The notes under the pieces are model-generated. The model was not told the origin of the DNA, did no database searches, and saw only the letters and a list, made by a program, of their open reading frames with translations. DNA of 64,000 nt. Source: Palsa-504 sp963806335. GTDB lineage: Bacteria > Actinomycetota > Actinomycetes > Streptosporangiales > Streptosporangiaceae. Positions 24,155 through 33,383 of this stretch are shown here, piece after piece (within the stretch, counting starts at the first letter, position 1; every line of letters starts with the position of its first letter). The position numbers and the translations under genes were made by a program. The stretch is taken from the NCBI GenBank assembly GCA_963806335.1, contig CAWDXO010000013.1, positions 750,783-814,782 of the forward strand. The letters are read 5' to 3'.

Positions 24155-25855
24155 CTACTTCTTCTCGGCGTTCTCGGGCTGGTTCGCCTCGGCAGCGGGA
24201 GGCTCGCCGTTCGCCTCGGCGGCGGGCTGGCGACGGCGGGCGATCTTCTCCTGGTCCTCGGTCTCGAGCGCCTCGGCCGACTCGTCCTCGCCGCTGAGCA
24301 GCTCGCCGGAGCTCGTCTCGAAGCCCTTGCGGAATTCCCCGATCGCGTCCTTGAGCGCGGTCGCCGTGTCCTCGGACAGGTTGGCCGTTTCCCGGATCGT
24401 GGTGAGGATGCCGGAGTGGCTTCGCTTGAGGAAGTCGAGGAAATCGTGCTCGAACCGCGCGATGTCCTCGACCGGCACGTCGTCGAGATACCCGTTGACG
24501 CCGGACCAGATCGATGCCACCTGGTCTTCGACCGGGTACGGCGAGTACTGCGGCTGCTTGAGCAGTTCGACCAGCCGCGCGCCGCGGTCGAGCTGCGCCC
24601 GGGAGGCCGCGTCCAGGTCGGACGCGAACGCGGCGAACGCCTCCAGGTCGCGGTACTGCGACAGGGCCAGCCGCAGGTTGCCCGCGACGTTCTTCATCGC
24701 CTTGACCTGCGCGTTGCCGCCGACTCTGGACACTGACCGGCCGACGTTGATGGCGGGCCGCACGCCCGCGTTGAACAGGTCGGTCTCGAGGAAGATCTGG
24801 CCGTCGGTGATCGAGATAACGTTGGTCGGGATGTAGGCGGAAATGTCGTTGGCCTTGGTCTCGACGATCGGCAGCCCGGTCAGCGATCCCCCGCCCAGCT
24901 CGTCAGACAGCTTGGCGCACCGCTCGAGCAGCCGGGAGTGCAGGTAGAAGACATCGCCCGGGTACGCCTCACGACCCGGCGGCCGGCGCAGCAGCAGCGA
25001 GATCGCGCGGTAAGCCTCGGCCTGCTTGGACAGGTCGTCGAAGACGATCAGCGCGTGCTTGCCCTGGTACATCCAGTGCTGGGCGATGGCCGAGCCGGTG
25101 TAGGGAGCGATGTACTTGTAACCAGCCGGGTCCGAGGCCGGAGCGGCGACGATCGTGGTGTACTCGAGCGAGCCGGCTTCCTCGAGGGACTGGCGCACCG
25201 AGGCGATGGTGGAGCCCTTCTGGCCCACCGCGACGTAGACGCAGCGCACCTGGCGGGCCGGGTCGCCCGAGTCCCAGTTCGCCTTCTGGTTGATGATCGC
25301 GTCGATGGCGATGGCGGTCTTGCCGGTCTGCCGGTCGCCGATGATCAGCTGCCGCTGACCCCGGCCGATGGCGGTCATCGCGTCGATGGCCTTGATGCCG
25401 GTCTGCAGCGGCTCCTTAACCGGCTGGCGCTCCACCACGGACGGCGCCTGCGTCTCCAGCGGCCGCAGCGTGGTGTCCTCGATCGGCCCCTTGCCGTCCA
25501 GCGGCTCGCCCAGCGGGCCCACGACGCGGCCGAGGAAGCTGTCGCCGACGGGGACGGACAGCACCTCACCGGTGCGGCGGACCTGCTGGCCCTCCTCGAT
25601 CTCGTTGAACTCACCGAGGATCACGACGCCGATCTCGCGGATTTCCAGGTTGAGTGCGATGCCGCGGACGCCGTTCTCGAACTCGAGCAGCTCGTTGGCC
25701 ATGGCCGAGGGCAGTCCCTCGACCCGGGCAATGCCGTCACCACACTCGGTGACGATGCCGATCTCTTCCCGCGAGGCGCTCTCCGGCTCGTATTCGGTGA
25801 CGAAGCGCGCCAGCGCGTCCCGGATCTCGTCCGGCCGGATCGTCAGCTCAGCCAT
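24155..25855 (-). CDS. atpA: ATP synthase F1 alpha subunit
   Basis: Regulatory nucleotide-binding subunit of F1. It has Walker A GDRQTGKTAIAIDAI, the alpha signature PAINVGRSVSRVGGNAQVKAM, and VGQKGSTIASVRQSLEEAG. A C-terminal tail of about 40 residues is rich in Glu, Ala and Asn (EANGEPPAAEANQPENAEKK), somewhat longer than usual. It sits between atpH and atpG in the standard order. Confidence 0.98.
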   Translation of the reverse strand: MAELTIRPDEIRDALARFVTEYEPESASREEIGIVTECGDGIARVEGLPSAMANELLEFENGVRGIALNLEIREIGVVILGEFNEIEEGQQVRRTGEVLSVPVGDSFLGRVVGPLGEPLDGKGPIEDTTLRPLETQAPSVVERQPVKEPLQTGIKAIDAMTAIGRGQRQLIIGDRQTGKTAIAIDAIINQKANWDSGDPARQVRCVYVAVGQKGSTIASVRQSLEEAGSLEYTTIVAAPASDPAGYKYIAPYTGSAIAQHWMYQGKHALIVFDDLSKQAEAYRAISLLLRRPPGREAYPGDVFYLHSRLLERCAKLSDELGGGSLTGLPIVETKANDISAYIPTNVISITDGQIFLETDLFNAGVRPAINVGRSVSRVGGNAQVKAMKNVAGNLRLALSQYRDLEAFAAFASDLDAASRAQLDRGARLVELLKQPQYSPYPVEDQVASIWSGVNGYLDDVPVEDIARFEHDFLDFLKRSHSGILTTIRETANLSEDTATALKDAIGEFRKGFETSSGELLSGEDESAEALETEDQEKIARRRQPAAEANGEPPAAEANQPENAEKK

Positions 25856-25927
25856 TATCCCGCCTGTCTTCCGTCATAGTCGTCTTCTCAGCTTCAGGTT
25901 TCCCGCAGCGGATTATCGTGCACGTCG

Positions 25928-26749
25928 TCAGCTCGCCAGCTTGCGCCGGACCTCGGCCAGCCGAGTGGCCGCGGTACCGTCGATAAGCTCATCCCCGATC
26001 TGGACGGACATTCCACCCACGACCGAGGGGTCAAGCACGACATTAAGGTGAATTCTGTGCCCGTAGGAGGCGGACAGCGCCTCGGCGAGCCGCCTGCGCT
26101 GGGCCGCGGACAGCTCCACCGCCGAGCGCACCACGGCGATCAACTGCTCCCTGCGCCGCGCCGCGATGTCGGCGCACATGTCCAGGGCCAGGCCCAGCGG
26201 GCGGCCGCGCGGATGTTCCACCACCTGAGTGATCAGGGTCAGCGTGACGGCACTCACCTTGCCGTTGAGCAGGGCGGCGAGCAGGTCACGCTTGCGGTCG
26301 TCGGGCAGGCCGGGATCGGCGAGCGCGGCCCGCAGGTCCGGCTGGGCGGAGACCACCCGGCTGAACCTGAACAGCTCGTCCTCCAGGTCGTCGAGGCTGC
26401 CGTCGGCGTCCGCGGCGAGCACCATCGCGCTGACCGCGAGCTCCTCGATCGCGTCCACCATGTCGCCCGGGCCGGCCCAGTGGCCTTCGACGGCCGTCAC
26501 GACCAGCGCCTCGGTCCGCTGGGTCACCTTCCCGTGCAGCAGCGCGTTCACCACCGCGGCTTTTTCCGCCGCGGGCTTGCCCGGATCGGACAGCGCGCGC
26601 CGCAGCGCATGCTGGCTATCAAGCAGCCCGACCACCGCGAACAGCTCGTTACCGAGCCGGGTGGCCGCGGTGGCGCTGGTAATGTCCTCGCCCGCCAGCT
26701 GCTCGTTGAGCCGTGCGAACGAGGCCCGGCTGGCACCGCGCATGCTCAT
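25928..26749 (-). CDS. atpH: ATP synthase delta subunit
   Basis: Peripheral-stalk subunit linking F1 to the b subunits. The OSCP/delta fold is recognisable from the N-terminal helical domain (LNEQLAGEDITSATAATRLG) and the C-terminal part (LSASYGHRIHLNVVLDPSVVGGMSVQIGDELIDGT), which is the conserved signature. The 273 residues match the long actinomycete type. The gene is 72 bases from both atpA and atpF, consistent with one operon. Confidence 0.95.
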   Translation of the reverse strand: MSMRGASRASFARLNEQLAGEDITSATAATRLGNELFAVVGLLDSQHALRRALSDPGKPAAEKAAVVNALLHGKVTQRTEALVVTAVEGHWAGPGDMVDAIEELAVSAMVLAADADGSLDDLEDELFRFSRVVSAQPDLRAALADPGLPDDRKRDLLAALLNGKVSAVTLTLITQVVEHPRGRPLGLALDMCADIAARRREQLIAVVRSAVELSAAQRRRLAEALSASYGHRIHLNVVLDPSVVGGMSVQIGDELIDGTAATRLAEVRRKLAS

Positions 26750-26822
26750 CGCCTCCCGCTCGGTACTTCGGGGATTTTTTCCGAACGGGCCGGGGTTCCC
26801 GGCCCTGGACAGCTGGCCTGCC

Positions 26823-27356
26823 TCACGGGCTGGACACCTGCTCGAGCTCGTCGAGGAACCGGTCCACCATCCGCCGCTGCCGTGCCTCGTCGGTGAGCGA
26901 CTCGCCCACGATCCGGCTGGCCAGCTCGGTCGCCAGCGTGCCGACCTCGGTGCGCAGCGAGATCAGCGCCTGCTGCCGTTCGGCCTCGATCTGAGCCTGG
27001 GCGGCCTCGGTGATCCGGCGGGCCTCGACCTGGGCCTGGTCGCGCATCTCGGCGATGATCTGCGCGCCCTGTTCCCTGGCCTCCTCGCGCATCCGGGACG
27101 CCTCGTGCCTGGCCTCGGCGAGCTGCTGGCGGTACTGGTCAAGCAGATCCTTGGCTTGGGACTGGGCCTCTTCCGACCGGGCCAGGCCACCCTCGATCAG
27201 CTCGGTGCGCTGCGCCAGCGTTTGCTGGGCCCTGGGCAGCAGGAACTTGGCAAGCGCGCCGAACACCAAGACGAAGAGGATCGTACCGATAATGAACTCG
27301 GGCCACGAGGGCAGCAGCGGGTTCGTCGACGCCGTACTGTCAGCGAGCTGGATCAT
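26823..27356 (-). CDS. atpF: ATP synthase Fo b subunit
   Basis: One membrane span near the N-terminus (WPEFIIGTILFVLVFGALAKFLL) is followed by a long charged coiled coil (RTELIEGGLARSEEAQSQAK onward). It forms the peripheral stalk with delta. The 177-residue length is normal. The start is 12 bases from the atpE stop. Confidence 0.96.
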   Translation of the reverse strand: MIQLADSTASTNPLLPSWPEFIIGTILFVLVFGALAKFLLPRAQQTLAQRTELIEGGLARSEEAQSQAKDLLDQYRQQLAEARHEASRMREEAREQGAQIIAEMRDQAQVEARRITEAAQAQIEAERQQALISLRTEVGTLATELASRIVGESLTDEARQRRMVDRFLDELEQVSSP

Positions 27357-27368
27357 GACACGGTTACC

Positions 27369-27632
27369 TCAGTACTTGAAGATGAACGGGGCCACGAGGC
27401 CGATCAGCGCGAGTGCCTCGGTCAGCGAGAAGCCGATCCACATGTACAGCGAGATGCGGCCAGTAGCTTCGGGCTGGCGGGCCATCGCCTCGATCGCGTG
27501 CCCGAACACCAGGCCGATGCCGATGCCGGGCCCGATGGCCGCGAGACCATAGCCGATAGCGCCGGCGTTGATGCTTATCACGCTCTTGGGAGTAACAGCG
27601 GCGGCGGTTACGAGGGAAGCGGCAACAGACAT
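27369..27632 (-). CDS. atpE: ATP synthase Fo c subunit
   Basis: The 87-residue hairpin proteolipid that forms the rotor ring. Helix one has the glycine pattern GAIGYGLAAIGPGIGIGLV, the loop is ARQPEA, and helix two carries the proton-binding Glu72 in WIGFSLTEALALIGLV. The second helix ends at PFIFKY. Confidence 0.97.
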   Translation of the reverse strand: MSVAASLVTAAAVTPKSVISINAGAIGYGLAAIGPGIGIGLVFGHAIEAMARQPEATGRISLYMWIGFSLTEALALIGLVAPFIFKY

Positions 27633-27698
27633 AAGTTCAGTCCTTTACATGTCGTACCGGCGGCTCGTCCCGCCGGATGGGTCGTAGGTACAGCGCGG

Positions 27699-28505
27699 TC
27701 AATGTGCCGGCTCCACGGAGCTGGCTATGTACGTGGCGGTCAGCGTAGTGAAGATGAACGCCTGCAGCAGGGTGACCAGGGTCTCGAGCAGGAAGACGAA
27801 GATCGCCAGCGCGAAGGAACCCACGGCGTAAAGCAGCCCGACGGACAGGCTCAGCAGGTACCACGACGCGATCGTGAAGATCGTCAGCAGCAGGTGCCCG
27901 GCGAACATGTTCCCGAAGAGCCGCACCCCGAGGGTGAACGGCTGGAAGATGAAGAACCTGAGCAGCTCGACCGGGACCAGGATGACGTAGATCGGCGCCG
28001 GCACGCCCGGCGGGATCATGTTCCTGAGGTAACCCCAGGCCCCCTGGTTCTTGACGCCCAGGTACAGGTAGAGGAAGTAGACGATGAATACCAGCGGCCA
28101 CACGAAGCCGATCCTGGACGTGACAGGAAACTGGAGGACCGGGATAAGTTCCATCACGTTCATGATGTAGATGAAGAAGAACAGCGACACCAGGAACGGC
28201 AGGTACGAGTCGCCCTTCTTGCCCAGCGACGGGCGCAGGATCTGGTCCCGGATGCCCAGGATGGCGATCTCGCCGAGGTTCTGCAGGCCGCGCGGGACAA
28301 GCTTGGGCGTACGGAACGCCGCCCAGAAGAACACGATCACCACCAGCGCGGCCAGGATCGCGAGAAGCATCGGCTTGGTGAACCCGAACGAGCCGATCGT
28401 GAAGAACGGCTTCCAGCTGAAATCCTGCAGGCCCGGCGCAGGGAATCCGCACCCGCTGAAGATGTGGCACCCTCCGCTGGCCAGGACCCCGACGTCACCG
28501 GTCAC
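27699..28505 (-). CDS. atpB: ATP synthase Fo a subunit
   Basis: Membrane stator with five to six spans. The essential Arg lies in FTLGVRLFGNMFAGHLLL, and the last span has LETLVTLLQAFIFTTLTATYI, the family signature. Length is 268. Its start overlaps the upstream AtpZ-like gene by 11 bases in a different frame, so the two are translationally coupled. Confidence 0.97.
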   Translation of the reverse strand: MTGDVGVLASGGCHIFSGCGFPAPGLQDFSWKPFFTIGSFGFTKPMLLAILAALVVIVFFWAAFRTPKLVPRGLQNLGEIAILGIRDQILRPSLGKKGDSYLPFLVSLFFFIYIMNVMELIPVLQFPVTSRIGFVWPLVFIVYFLYLYLGVKNQGAWGYLRNMIPPGVPAPIYVILVPVELLRFFIFQPFTLGVRLFGNMFAGHLLLTIFTIASWYLLSLSVGLLYAVGSFALAIFVFLLETLVTLLQAFIFTTLTATYIASSVEPAH

Positions 28506-28782
28506 CGGTAATCTCCTTCCGTGGCCGCTCCGCCGCTTGCTGCCTGCCGAAGCGGTGGATGATGTAGCCGATCGAGATGCCCAGGCCGGCCAGCATGCCG
28601 ACCGGGAACAGCAGTGGGACGTGCACCGCCCGGCCGATGAGCCAGCCGATGATGCCGTAGGCCGCCATGCCGGCGAGCAGGTAGCTGAACACCGTCCAGC
28701 CCGTTTCCAGGCCCTGGGCCCGGCCCTGCGCGCCGGCCTGCTTCTGCGCGCGGGTGACGGCTTCGTTGCCGTGGTCGCTCAT
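28495..28782 (-). CDS. AtpZ/AtpI-like small membrane protein
   Basis: A 95-residue protein with two spans (WTVFSYLLAGMAAYGIIGWL and LFPVGMLAGLGISIGYIIH). It belongs to the AtpZ family thought to help ATP synthase assembly or cation supply. The N-terminus is hydrophilic with an AQKQAGAQGRAQG stretch. It lies one base from the AtpI-like gene and overlaps atpB, the standard position at the head of actinomycete atp operons. Confidence 0.85.
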   Translation of the reverse strand: MSDHGNEAVTRAQKQAGAQGRAQGLETGWTVFSYLLAGMAAYGIIGWLIGRAVHVPLLFPVGMLAGLGISIGYIIHRFGRQQAAERPRKEITGDR

Positions 28783-28783
28783 G

Positions 28784-29215
28784 TCACTCGCCTCGCCTCG
28801 CCGGTTGCTGCCGTGGTTGCTGTTCCGGCTCGACGTAGAGCATCTTGACCTTGATCGCCGTGATGGCCTGCGTGGCGCTCCAGACCAGGATGCAGCCGAT
28901 CGCGGTGAAGCCGAGTGCGCGGGTGCTGAACGCGGTCGTGCCGTTCAGGCTGGAGACGACGACGGCCAGGGCGACGATCTTGACCAGGTAGGTGACCAAG
29001 GCGGCCACCATCATGGCCTGCGGGCTCACTCGCGCGGCCCAGCCGACCACCAGCACGCTGATGCCGAAGAAGACGGTGACGATGGCCACCCCGACCAGCG
29101 CGCCGATCACTCCCTTGACGCCGACCAGGGCGGCGCTCACGGCGACCATGATCGCGGCCGCGGCGGCCGTCAGCGCACCCGCGCGCCGTACGATCGTGGC
29201 GTACTTCGCCAGCAT
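28784..29215 (-). CDS. atpI: ATP synthase protein I-like
   Basis: A 143-residue protein with four predicted spans and the AtpI/ATP-synthase-I pattern (LVTYLVKIVALAVVVSSLNG). AtpI-type proteins assist c-ring assembly. It is the first gene of the operon. Its C-terminal tail is Gln/Arg/Pro-rich. The match to E. coli AtpI is weak, as usual for this phylum, so the symbol is by position and topology. Confidence 0.8.
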   Translation of the reverse strand: MLAKYATIVRRAGALTAAAAAIMVAVSAALVGVKGVIGALVGVAIVTVFFGISVLVVGWAARVSPQAMMVAALVTYLVKIVALAVVVSSLNGTTAFSTRALGFTAIGCILVWSATQAITAIKVKMLYVEPEQQPRQQPARRGE

Positions 29216-29564
29216 TTAGATGGCTCCTGAGGGTTGGACAGCAACATTGCCGACGCGGAGGGATCCCCCGCGTACATTGCAGGAGCCGGTCGCCGCGCCG
29301 CTGTCGCGATGCAGGCATCCGGTCAGGTTTACGAAAGGTATCACGGGCCTCTCAGTTGCTAAAGAGGGGCTGCTCGTGAAAGGTATCACAAAGTTCTTGA
29401 CCCTGTCTTTACCTTAAACCGACAAATTTATGACCAACCCCGGGCGCTAACCCCGGCGGTGGCTCGTACACCGTCTCGCCTCCCATAGCCTGCCTCCTCC
29501 CAGCCGACGTGCGGCATCAACATCCCGCCTGGCCAGATCCAGATTTAACGTTCAATCTACGCGG
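29216..29564 (-). promoter_or_regulatory. atp operon leader with two direct repeats
   Basis: About 350 bases between wecA and the atp operon. It contains GAAAGGTATCAC twice in the same orientation, at 29333-29344 and 29378-29389, 45 bases apart (GTGATACCTTTC on the coding strand). The stretch around 29390-29440 is unusually AT-rich and is where I would expect the operon promoter, but no single -35/-10 pair stands out. No ORF with family features is present. Confidence 0.55.
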
Positions 29565-31676
29565 TCAGGGACGGCGGCGGCCAGAGCGCAACCGAACGAG
29601 TTGAGACCGGCCGGAGCATCCGCTGGGGAGCGGCCTGAAAGGTAAAGGGCGGGTCATCCGCAGGTCGGCCAGAACCCTATCTGGGCTGCGTGTCGGGGCG
29701 CTGGGCCTGCGGAAACGGGTCGATGCCCTCGGCAGGGCCGTCAGCCAGCGGACCAGCGCCTGTGACCGGGGCGGGGCCAGGAACCGGGGCGGGGCCAGGA
29801 ACCGGAGCAGCGCCAGGAACCGGGGCGGGGCCAGGAACCGGAGCAGCGCCAGGAACCGGAGCAGCGCCGGCGAAGGAGGCCTGCGGCGGGAACGGCGAAG
29901 GGCCGGGGAAACGATCCCCATTCTGGAACGGGGCGGAAGCCGGGCCGTGGACGCGACCTTGGTCGGGGACCGGCGCCGGGTCCTGGAAGCGATCCCAGTC
30001 CGGGAAGGGCGCGGGACCAGCGAAACGATCCCGGTCCGGGAGCGGCGCGGGAGCCGGAGAACGATGCCCGTCCGGGAGCGGCGCGGGAGCCGGAGAACGA
30101 TGCCCGTCCGGGAGCGGCGCGGGAGCCGGAGAACGATGCCCGTCCGGGAGCGGCGCGGGAGCCGGAGAACGATGCCCGTCCGGGAGCGGCGCGGGAGCCG
30201 GAGAACGATGCCCGTCCGGGAGCGGCGCGGGGGCCGGGGGGCGATCCTGGTCGGGCCGCGGGGCCGCGCCTGTGAAGCGATCTTGCGGGGGGACGGCGCG
30301 AGGGGGCCGGCGTTCGGGAGGCGGCCTGCGCGTGGCAGTGGATCGCGGGGGAACGCGGGGGCGGCTACTGAGTAGGGCGGACCCGGATAGCGGGGAGCCG
30401 ACCCGCTGTTGAAGGCCGGCCCAGGCGGCCGGGCATCGGCCGGCAGTGCGCCGGGAGGCGCGGCCCGGGGGTACCCGGCCGTTGCCGGTGCCACGGGCAC
30501 CGCGGCCGCCGCGGCACGCGACGCGGCGGCGAGAGCGGCTTTATGCCGGGACAGGGCCCGCCAGGGGCGCAACCGGGGCATGGTGGCGGCCAGCAGGGCC
30601 AGTACCGCGATCAGCGTGGCGGCGGCAAACACGATCAGCGGGCTTTGTACCAGCGACAGCGATACCACCGCGACGGAGAACAGTGCCGCCCACAGGTACA
30701 TGAGCAGCACGCTCTTGCGGTAGGAATGCCCGATGTTCATGAGCCGGTGATGCAGGTGCTGCCGGTCGGCCACCATCAGCGGCTTGCCCGCCCGCGTCCG
30801 CCTGATGATCGCGAACATCAGGTCCGCGTACGGGATGACGAAGATCGCGGCCGGCACCAGCAGCGGGAGGAACGTCGGGAACCGGTCGAGGGTGTGGTGG
30901 TCCGAGTATTTGGTCAGTAGGTTCGGGTCGAGAGAAGCGGTACTCGATATCGGTCCGTAGGCGAGCAGCAGACCGAGCAACATGGCGCCGATGTCGCCCA
31001 TGAAGATCCGGGCCGGGAAGAAGTTGTGTGGCAGGAACCCGAGGCACATCCCGGCTAGCAGCGCGGACGCCACCGCGGGCAGCGACTGCTGGGTATTACC
31101 GATGGTCCGGACGAGAGTGTAGGAGTAGGCGAGGAAGGAGAGCGCGGCGACGGCCACGATGCCCGCCGCCAGCCCGTCCAGGCCATCGATGAAGTTGATG
31201 GCGTTGATGGTCACTACGACGAGCAAGATGGTCAGCGTCGTGCTCAGGTCGGGCTCGAGCGGGAACACGCCGCCGTTCGGCAGCGGCAGCCAGGGCAGAG
31301 CCTGGCCGCTCCACACCAGGATGCCGGCCGCCGCCACCTGGGCGGCCAGCTTGCTGATCGCGTTGAGCCCCCACCGGTCGTCCACGAACCCGATGACGAC
31401 CACGAACCCGCCGGCCAGCAGCAGCCCGGCGGCGGTCCTGGACCCGGCCGCCTGGAAGGGATCCTGCAGGGAGGAAAGCTGGCTGGCGACGAGCAGCCCG
31501 GCAACCAGGCCGCCGTACATAGCCAGGCCGCCCAGCAGCGGCGTCGGCTTGGTATGCGTGTCCCTGGCCCGGGGCGCGTGCATCGTCCCGGTGGCGACCG
31601 CTACCCGGCGCACCAACGGGGTGAGCAGGTAGGTCACCGCCGCGGTGACGAGCAAGACCAGGACGTACTCGCTCAT
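29565..31676 (-). CDS. wecA: UDP-GlcNAc lipid-carrier phosphotransferase with long repeat tail
   Basis: WecA/TagO-type enzyme that loads GlcNAc-1-phosphate onto undecaprenyl phosphate for wall polymers. The first 380 residues are a full-length MraY-family protein with about 11 spans: DTHTKPTPLLGGLAMYGG, the metal-binding NAINFIDGLDGLAAG, FMGDIGAMLLGLL and the HLHHRLMN box. The remaining 320 residues are not family-like. They form a Pro/Arg-rich cytoplasmic tail with five exact 12-residue repeats (RSRTGIVLRLPR) and further degenerate repeats (RFLALLRFLAPP). The whole is 703 residues, nearly twice normal. It is upstream of the atp operon in the usual order. Confidence 0.92.
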   Translation of the reverse strand: MSEYVLVLLVTAAVTYLLTPLVRRVAVATGTMHAPRARDTHTKPTPLLGGLAMYGGLVAGLLVASQLSSLQDPFQAAGSRTAAGLLLAGGFVVVIGFVDDRWGLNAISKLAAQVAAAGILVWSGQALPWLPLPNGGVFPLEPDLSTTLTILLVVVTINAINFIDGLDGLAAGIVAVAALSFLAYSYTLVRTIGNTQQSLPAVASALLAGMCLGFLPHNFFPARIFMGDIGAMLLGLLLAYGPISSTASLDPNLLTKYSDHHTLDRFPTFLPLLVPAAIFVIPYADLMFAIIRRTRAGKPLMVADRQHLHHRLMNIGHSYRKSVLLMYLWAALFSVAVVSLSLVQSPLIVFAAATLIAVLALLAATMPRLRPWRALSRHKAALAAASRAAAAAVPVAPATAGYPRAAPPGALPADARPPGPAFNSGSAPRYPGPPYSVAAPAFPRDPLPRAGRLPNAGPLAPSPRKIASQARPRGPTRIAPRPPRRSRTGIVLRLPRRSRTGIVLRLPRRSRTGIVLRLPRRSRTGIVLRLPRRSRTGIVLRLPRRSRTGIVSLVPRPSRTGIASRTRRRSPTKVASTARLPPRSRMGIVSPALRRSRRRPPSPALLRFLALLRFLAPPRFLALLRFLAPPRFLAPPRSQALVRWLTALPRASTRFRRPSAPTRSPDRVLADLRMTRPLPFRPLPSGCSGRSQLVRLRSGRRRP
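30049..30228 (-). repeat. 36-bp tandem repeat, five exact copies, in wecA
   Basis: Five identical 36-base units abut without spacers and are flanked on both sides by diverged copies. A second, shorter-unit repeat array (based on GCCAGGAACCGG) lies at about 29770-29870 in the same gene. Both are in frame. Confidence 0.95.
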
Positions 31677-31734
31677 ACCGCCTCAGCGGACCTGGAGCTG
31701 ATCGGCGTTCATCACCGCCACTTTATGGCACTAG

Positions 31735-32505
31735 CTACGCGCCGGCGGGCGGCTCACCGGTGACCGGGTCCGCAAATCCGCCGGAACCACCAGAACCGCC
31801 GAGCGGATGCGGCGCCGCGGGCTTGAAGTCGGCGGCCGGATCGGGACCCTCGGCGTAGTGCTCGTGGTCGGCGATGACGGACGCCACCATGCGCAGCCGG
31901 TCCACCGAAATCGCTCCCGCCCGCAGCACCGTCGGTATGGTCCCGGTCAGGTCGAGGATGGTGGACGGCACGTTATCGGCGCACGGCCCCCCGTCGAGGT
32001 ACACCGACACCGACTCGCCGAGCTGCTCCTGCGCCTCCTCGGCGGTGACGGCCGCCGGGTGGCCGTGCCGGTTTGCGCTGGACACGGCGAGCGGCCCGGT
32101 CTGCTTCAGCACCTCGAGCGCCACCGAATGCAGCGGCATCCGAAGAGCAACCGTGCCCTTGGTGTCACCCAGGTCCCACAGCAGCGTCGGGCTGGCGCGG
32201 AAGACCAGGGTGAGCGCGCCCGGCCAGAACTCGTCGATCAGGTCCTGCCCGAACGCCCCTAGATCTTCGGCCAGCGCCGCCGCGGCCCTGGCGGTGCCCA
32301 CGAGCACGGGCGGCGGCATGTTCCGGCCACGTCCCTTGGCCGCGAGCATGGTCGTGACCGCGGCCGGGGTGAACGCGTCCGCGCCGATGCCGTATACCGT
32401 GTCCGTCGGCAGCACGATCAGCTCGCCGGCGCGGGCCGCCGTCACCGCGGCGTCGATCCCCGTGGTCCGGGCCTGCGCGTCCCGGCAGTCGTAGCGCATG
32501 GTCAT
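31735..32505 (-). CDS. ywlC: L-threonylcarbamoyladenylate synthase
   Basis: Sua5/YwlC enzyme that makes the threonylcarbamoyl-AMP needed for the t6A base of tRNA. Landmarks are LPTDTVYGIGADAFTP, KGRGRNMPPPVLVG, LRMPLHSVA and SSANRHGHPAA. The 256 residues comprise the YrdC domain plus a short Gly/Pro-rich tail (GGSGGSGGFADPVTGE). Its start overlaps the prmC stop by four bases. The context prfA-prmC-ywlC is highly conserved. Confidence 0.95.
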   Translation of the reverse strand: MTMRYDCRDAQARTTGIDAAVTAARAGELIVLPTDTVYGIGADAFTPAAVTTMLAAKGRGRNMPPPVLVGTARAAAALAEDLGAFGQDLIDEFWPGALTLVFRASPTLLWDLGDTKGTVALRMPLHSVALEVLKQTGPLAVSSANRHGHPAAVTAEEAQEQLGESVSVYLDGGPCADNVPSTILDLTGTIPTVLRAGAISVDRLRMVASVIADHEHYAEGPDPAADFKPAAPHPLGGSGGSGGFADPVTGEPPAGA

Positions 32506-33383
32506 GTCTGCGTCCCCTCGCCTGACCAGGCCGCGGTGACAAAACGGTCACGGTTGGCCAGGTCCTTGTTGTTGCGCGTGTCCCGCCAGCCTGACTCCTC
32601 GGGAAACACCCAGTACACCGCCGCCCCTTGCTGCGCGCCGTGCTCGACGGCCACCAGGCCGCCGGGGCGCAGCAGGCGCCGGGCCGTGCGCTCCAAGGCG
32701 CGGATGGCGGTCAGCCCGTCCGTGCCGCTCCACAGCGCGGACGGCGGATCGTACTCACTCACCTCAGGCTCGACGAACGCCCCCACCGGGATGTACGGCG
32801 GGTTACTGATCACGAGATCAACCGTACCGTCGAGTTCGCCGAGCGCGTCGGCGAAGTCGCCCGCGTGCAGCATGACGCGCCCGGCTGTGTAGGGAGCGGT
32901 CTCTACGTACCGGGTGATGTTGCGCTCGGCCCAGGCCCGGGCCAGCGGATCCGCCTCGACCGCGTGCACCCTGGCCCGGGGGACCTCCTGGCCGATCGCC
33001 AGCGCGATCGCGCCCGACCCGGTACCCAGGTCGGCGACCACCGGCTCGGCGACGTCCATCTCGCGCAGCCTGCTAATGGCCCAGCCGGTCATGACCTCGG
33101 TTTCCGGGCGCGGCACGAACACGCCGGGGCCCACGTCGAGCTCGAGGTAACGGAAATGCGCGCGGCCGGTGATGTGCTGGAGCGGCTCGCGCGCGGCCCG
33201 GCGGGCGATATCGGCCCAGAACCGCGCGTCGAACGCCGAGTCCGGCACCATGTGCAGCTCGCCGCGCCTGACGTTGTGCACGCTGGCCGCGATCAGCTCG
33301 GCGTCGGTGCGCGGCGATTCGACGCCGGCCTCGGCCAGCCGCAGCGCGGCCAGCGCCACCTCATCAAGCAGCAGGCTCATCAT
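32502..33383 (-). CDS. prmC: release-factor glutamine methyltransferase
   Basis: Methylates the Gln of the GGQ motif in release factors. The SAM-binding motif VADLGTGSGAIALAIG and the catalytic NPPY in LVISNPPYIPVG are intact, and the N-terminal helical domain is present. Length is 293. It overlaps the 3' end of prfA by 20 bases, so substrate and modifier are co-expressed. Confidence 0.96.
   Translation of the reverse strand: MMSLLLDEVALAALRLAEAGVESPRTDAELIAASVHNVRRGELHMVPDSAFDARFWADIARRAAREPLQHITGRAHFRYLELDVGPGVFVPRPETEVMTGWAISRLREMDVAEPVVADLGTGSGAIALAIGQEVPRARVHAVEADPLARAWAERNITRYVETAPYTAGRVMLHAGDFADALGELDGTVDLVISNPPYIPVGAFVEPEVSEYDPPSALWSGTDGLTAIRALERTARRLLRPGGLVAVEHGAQQGAAVYWVFPEESGWRDTRNNKDLANRDRFVTAAWSGEGTQT

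Noticed and set aside
22232..28511. Very long plus-strand open frames (834 and 760 codons) opposite the ATP synthase genes
   Set aside because: They are exact antisense shadows of atpD, atpG, atpF, atpE and atpB, with composition typical of GC-rich third-position effects and no family sequence.
30049..30228. Possible CRISPR array (36-bp repeats)
   Set aside because: The 36-base units abut without spacers, are in frame inside wecA, and no cas gene is present.
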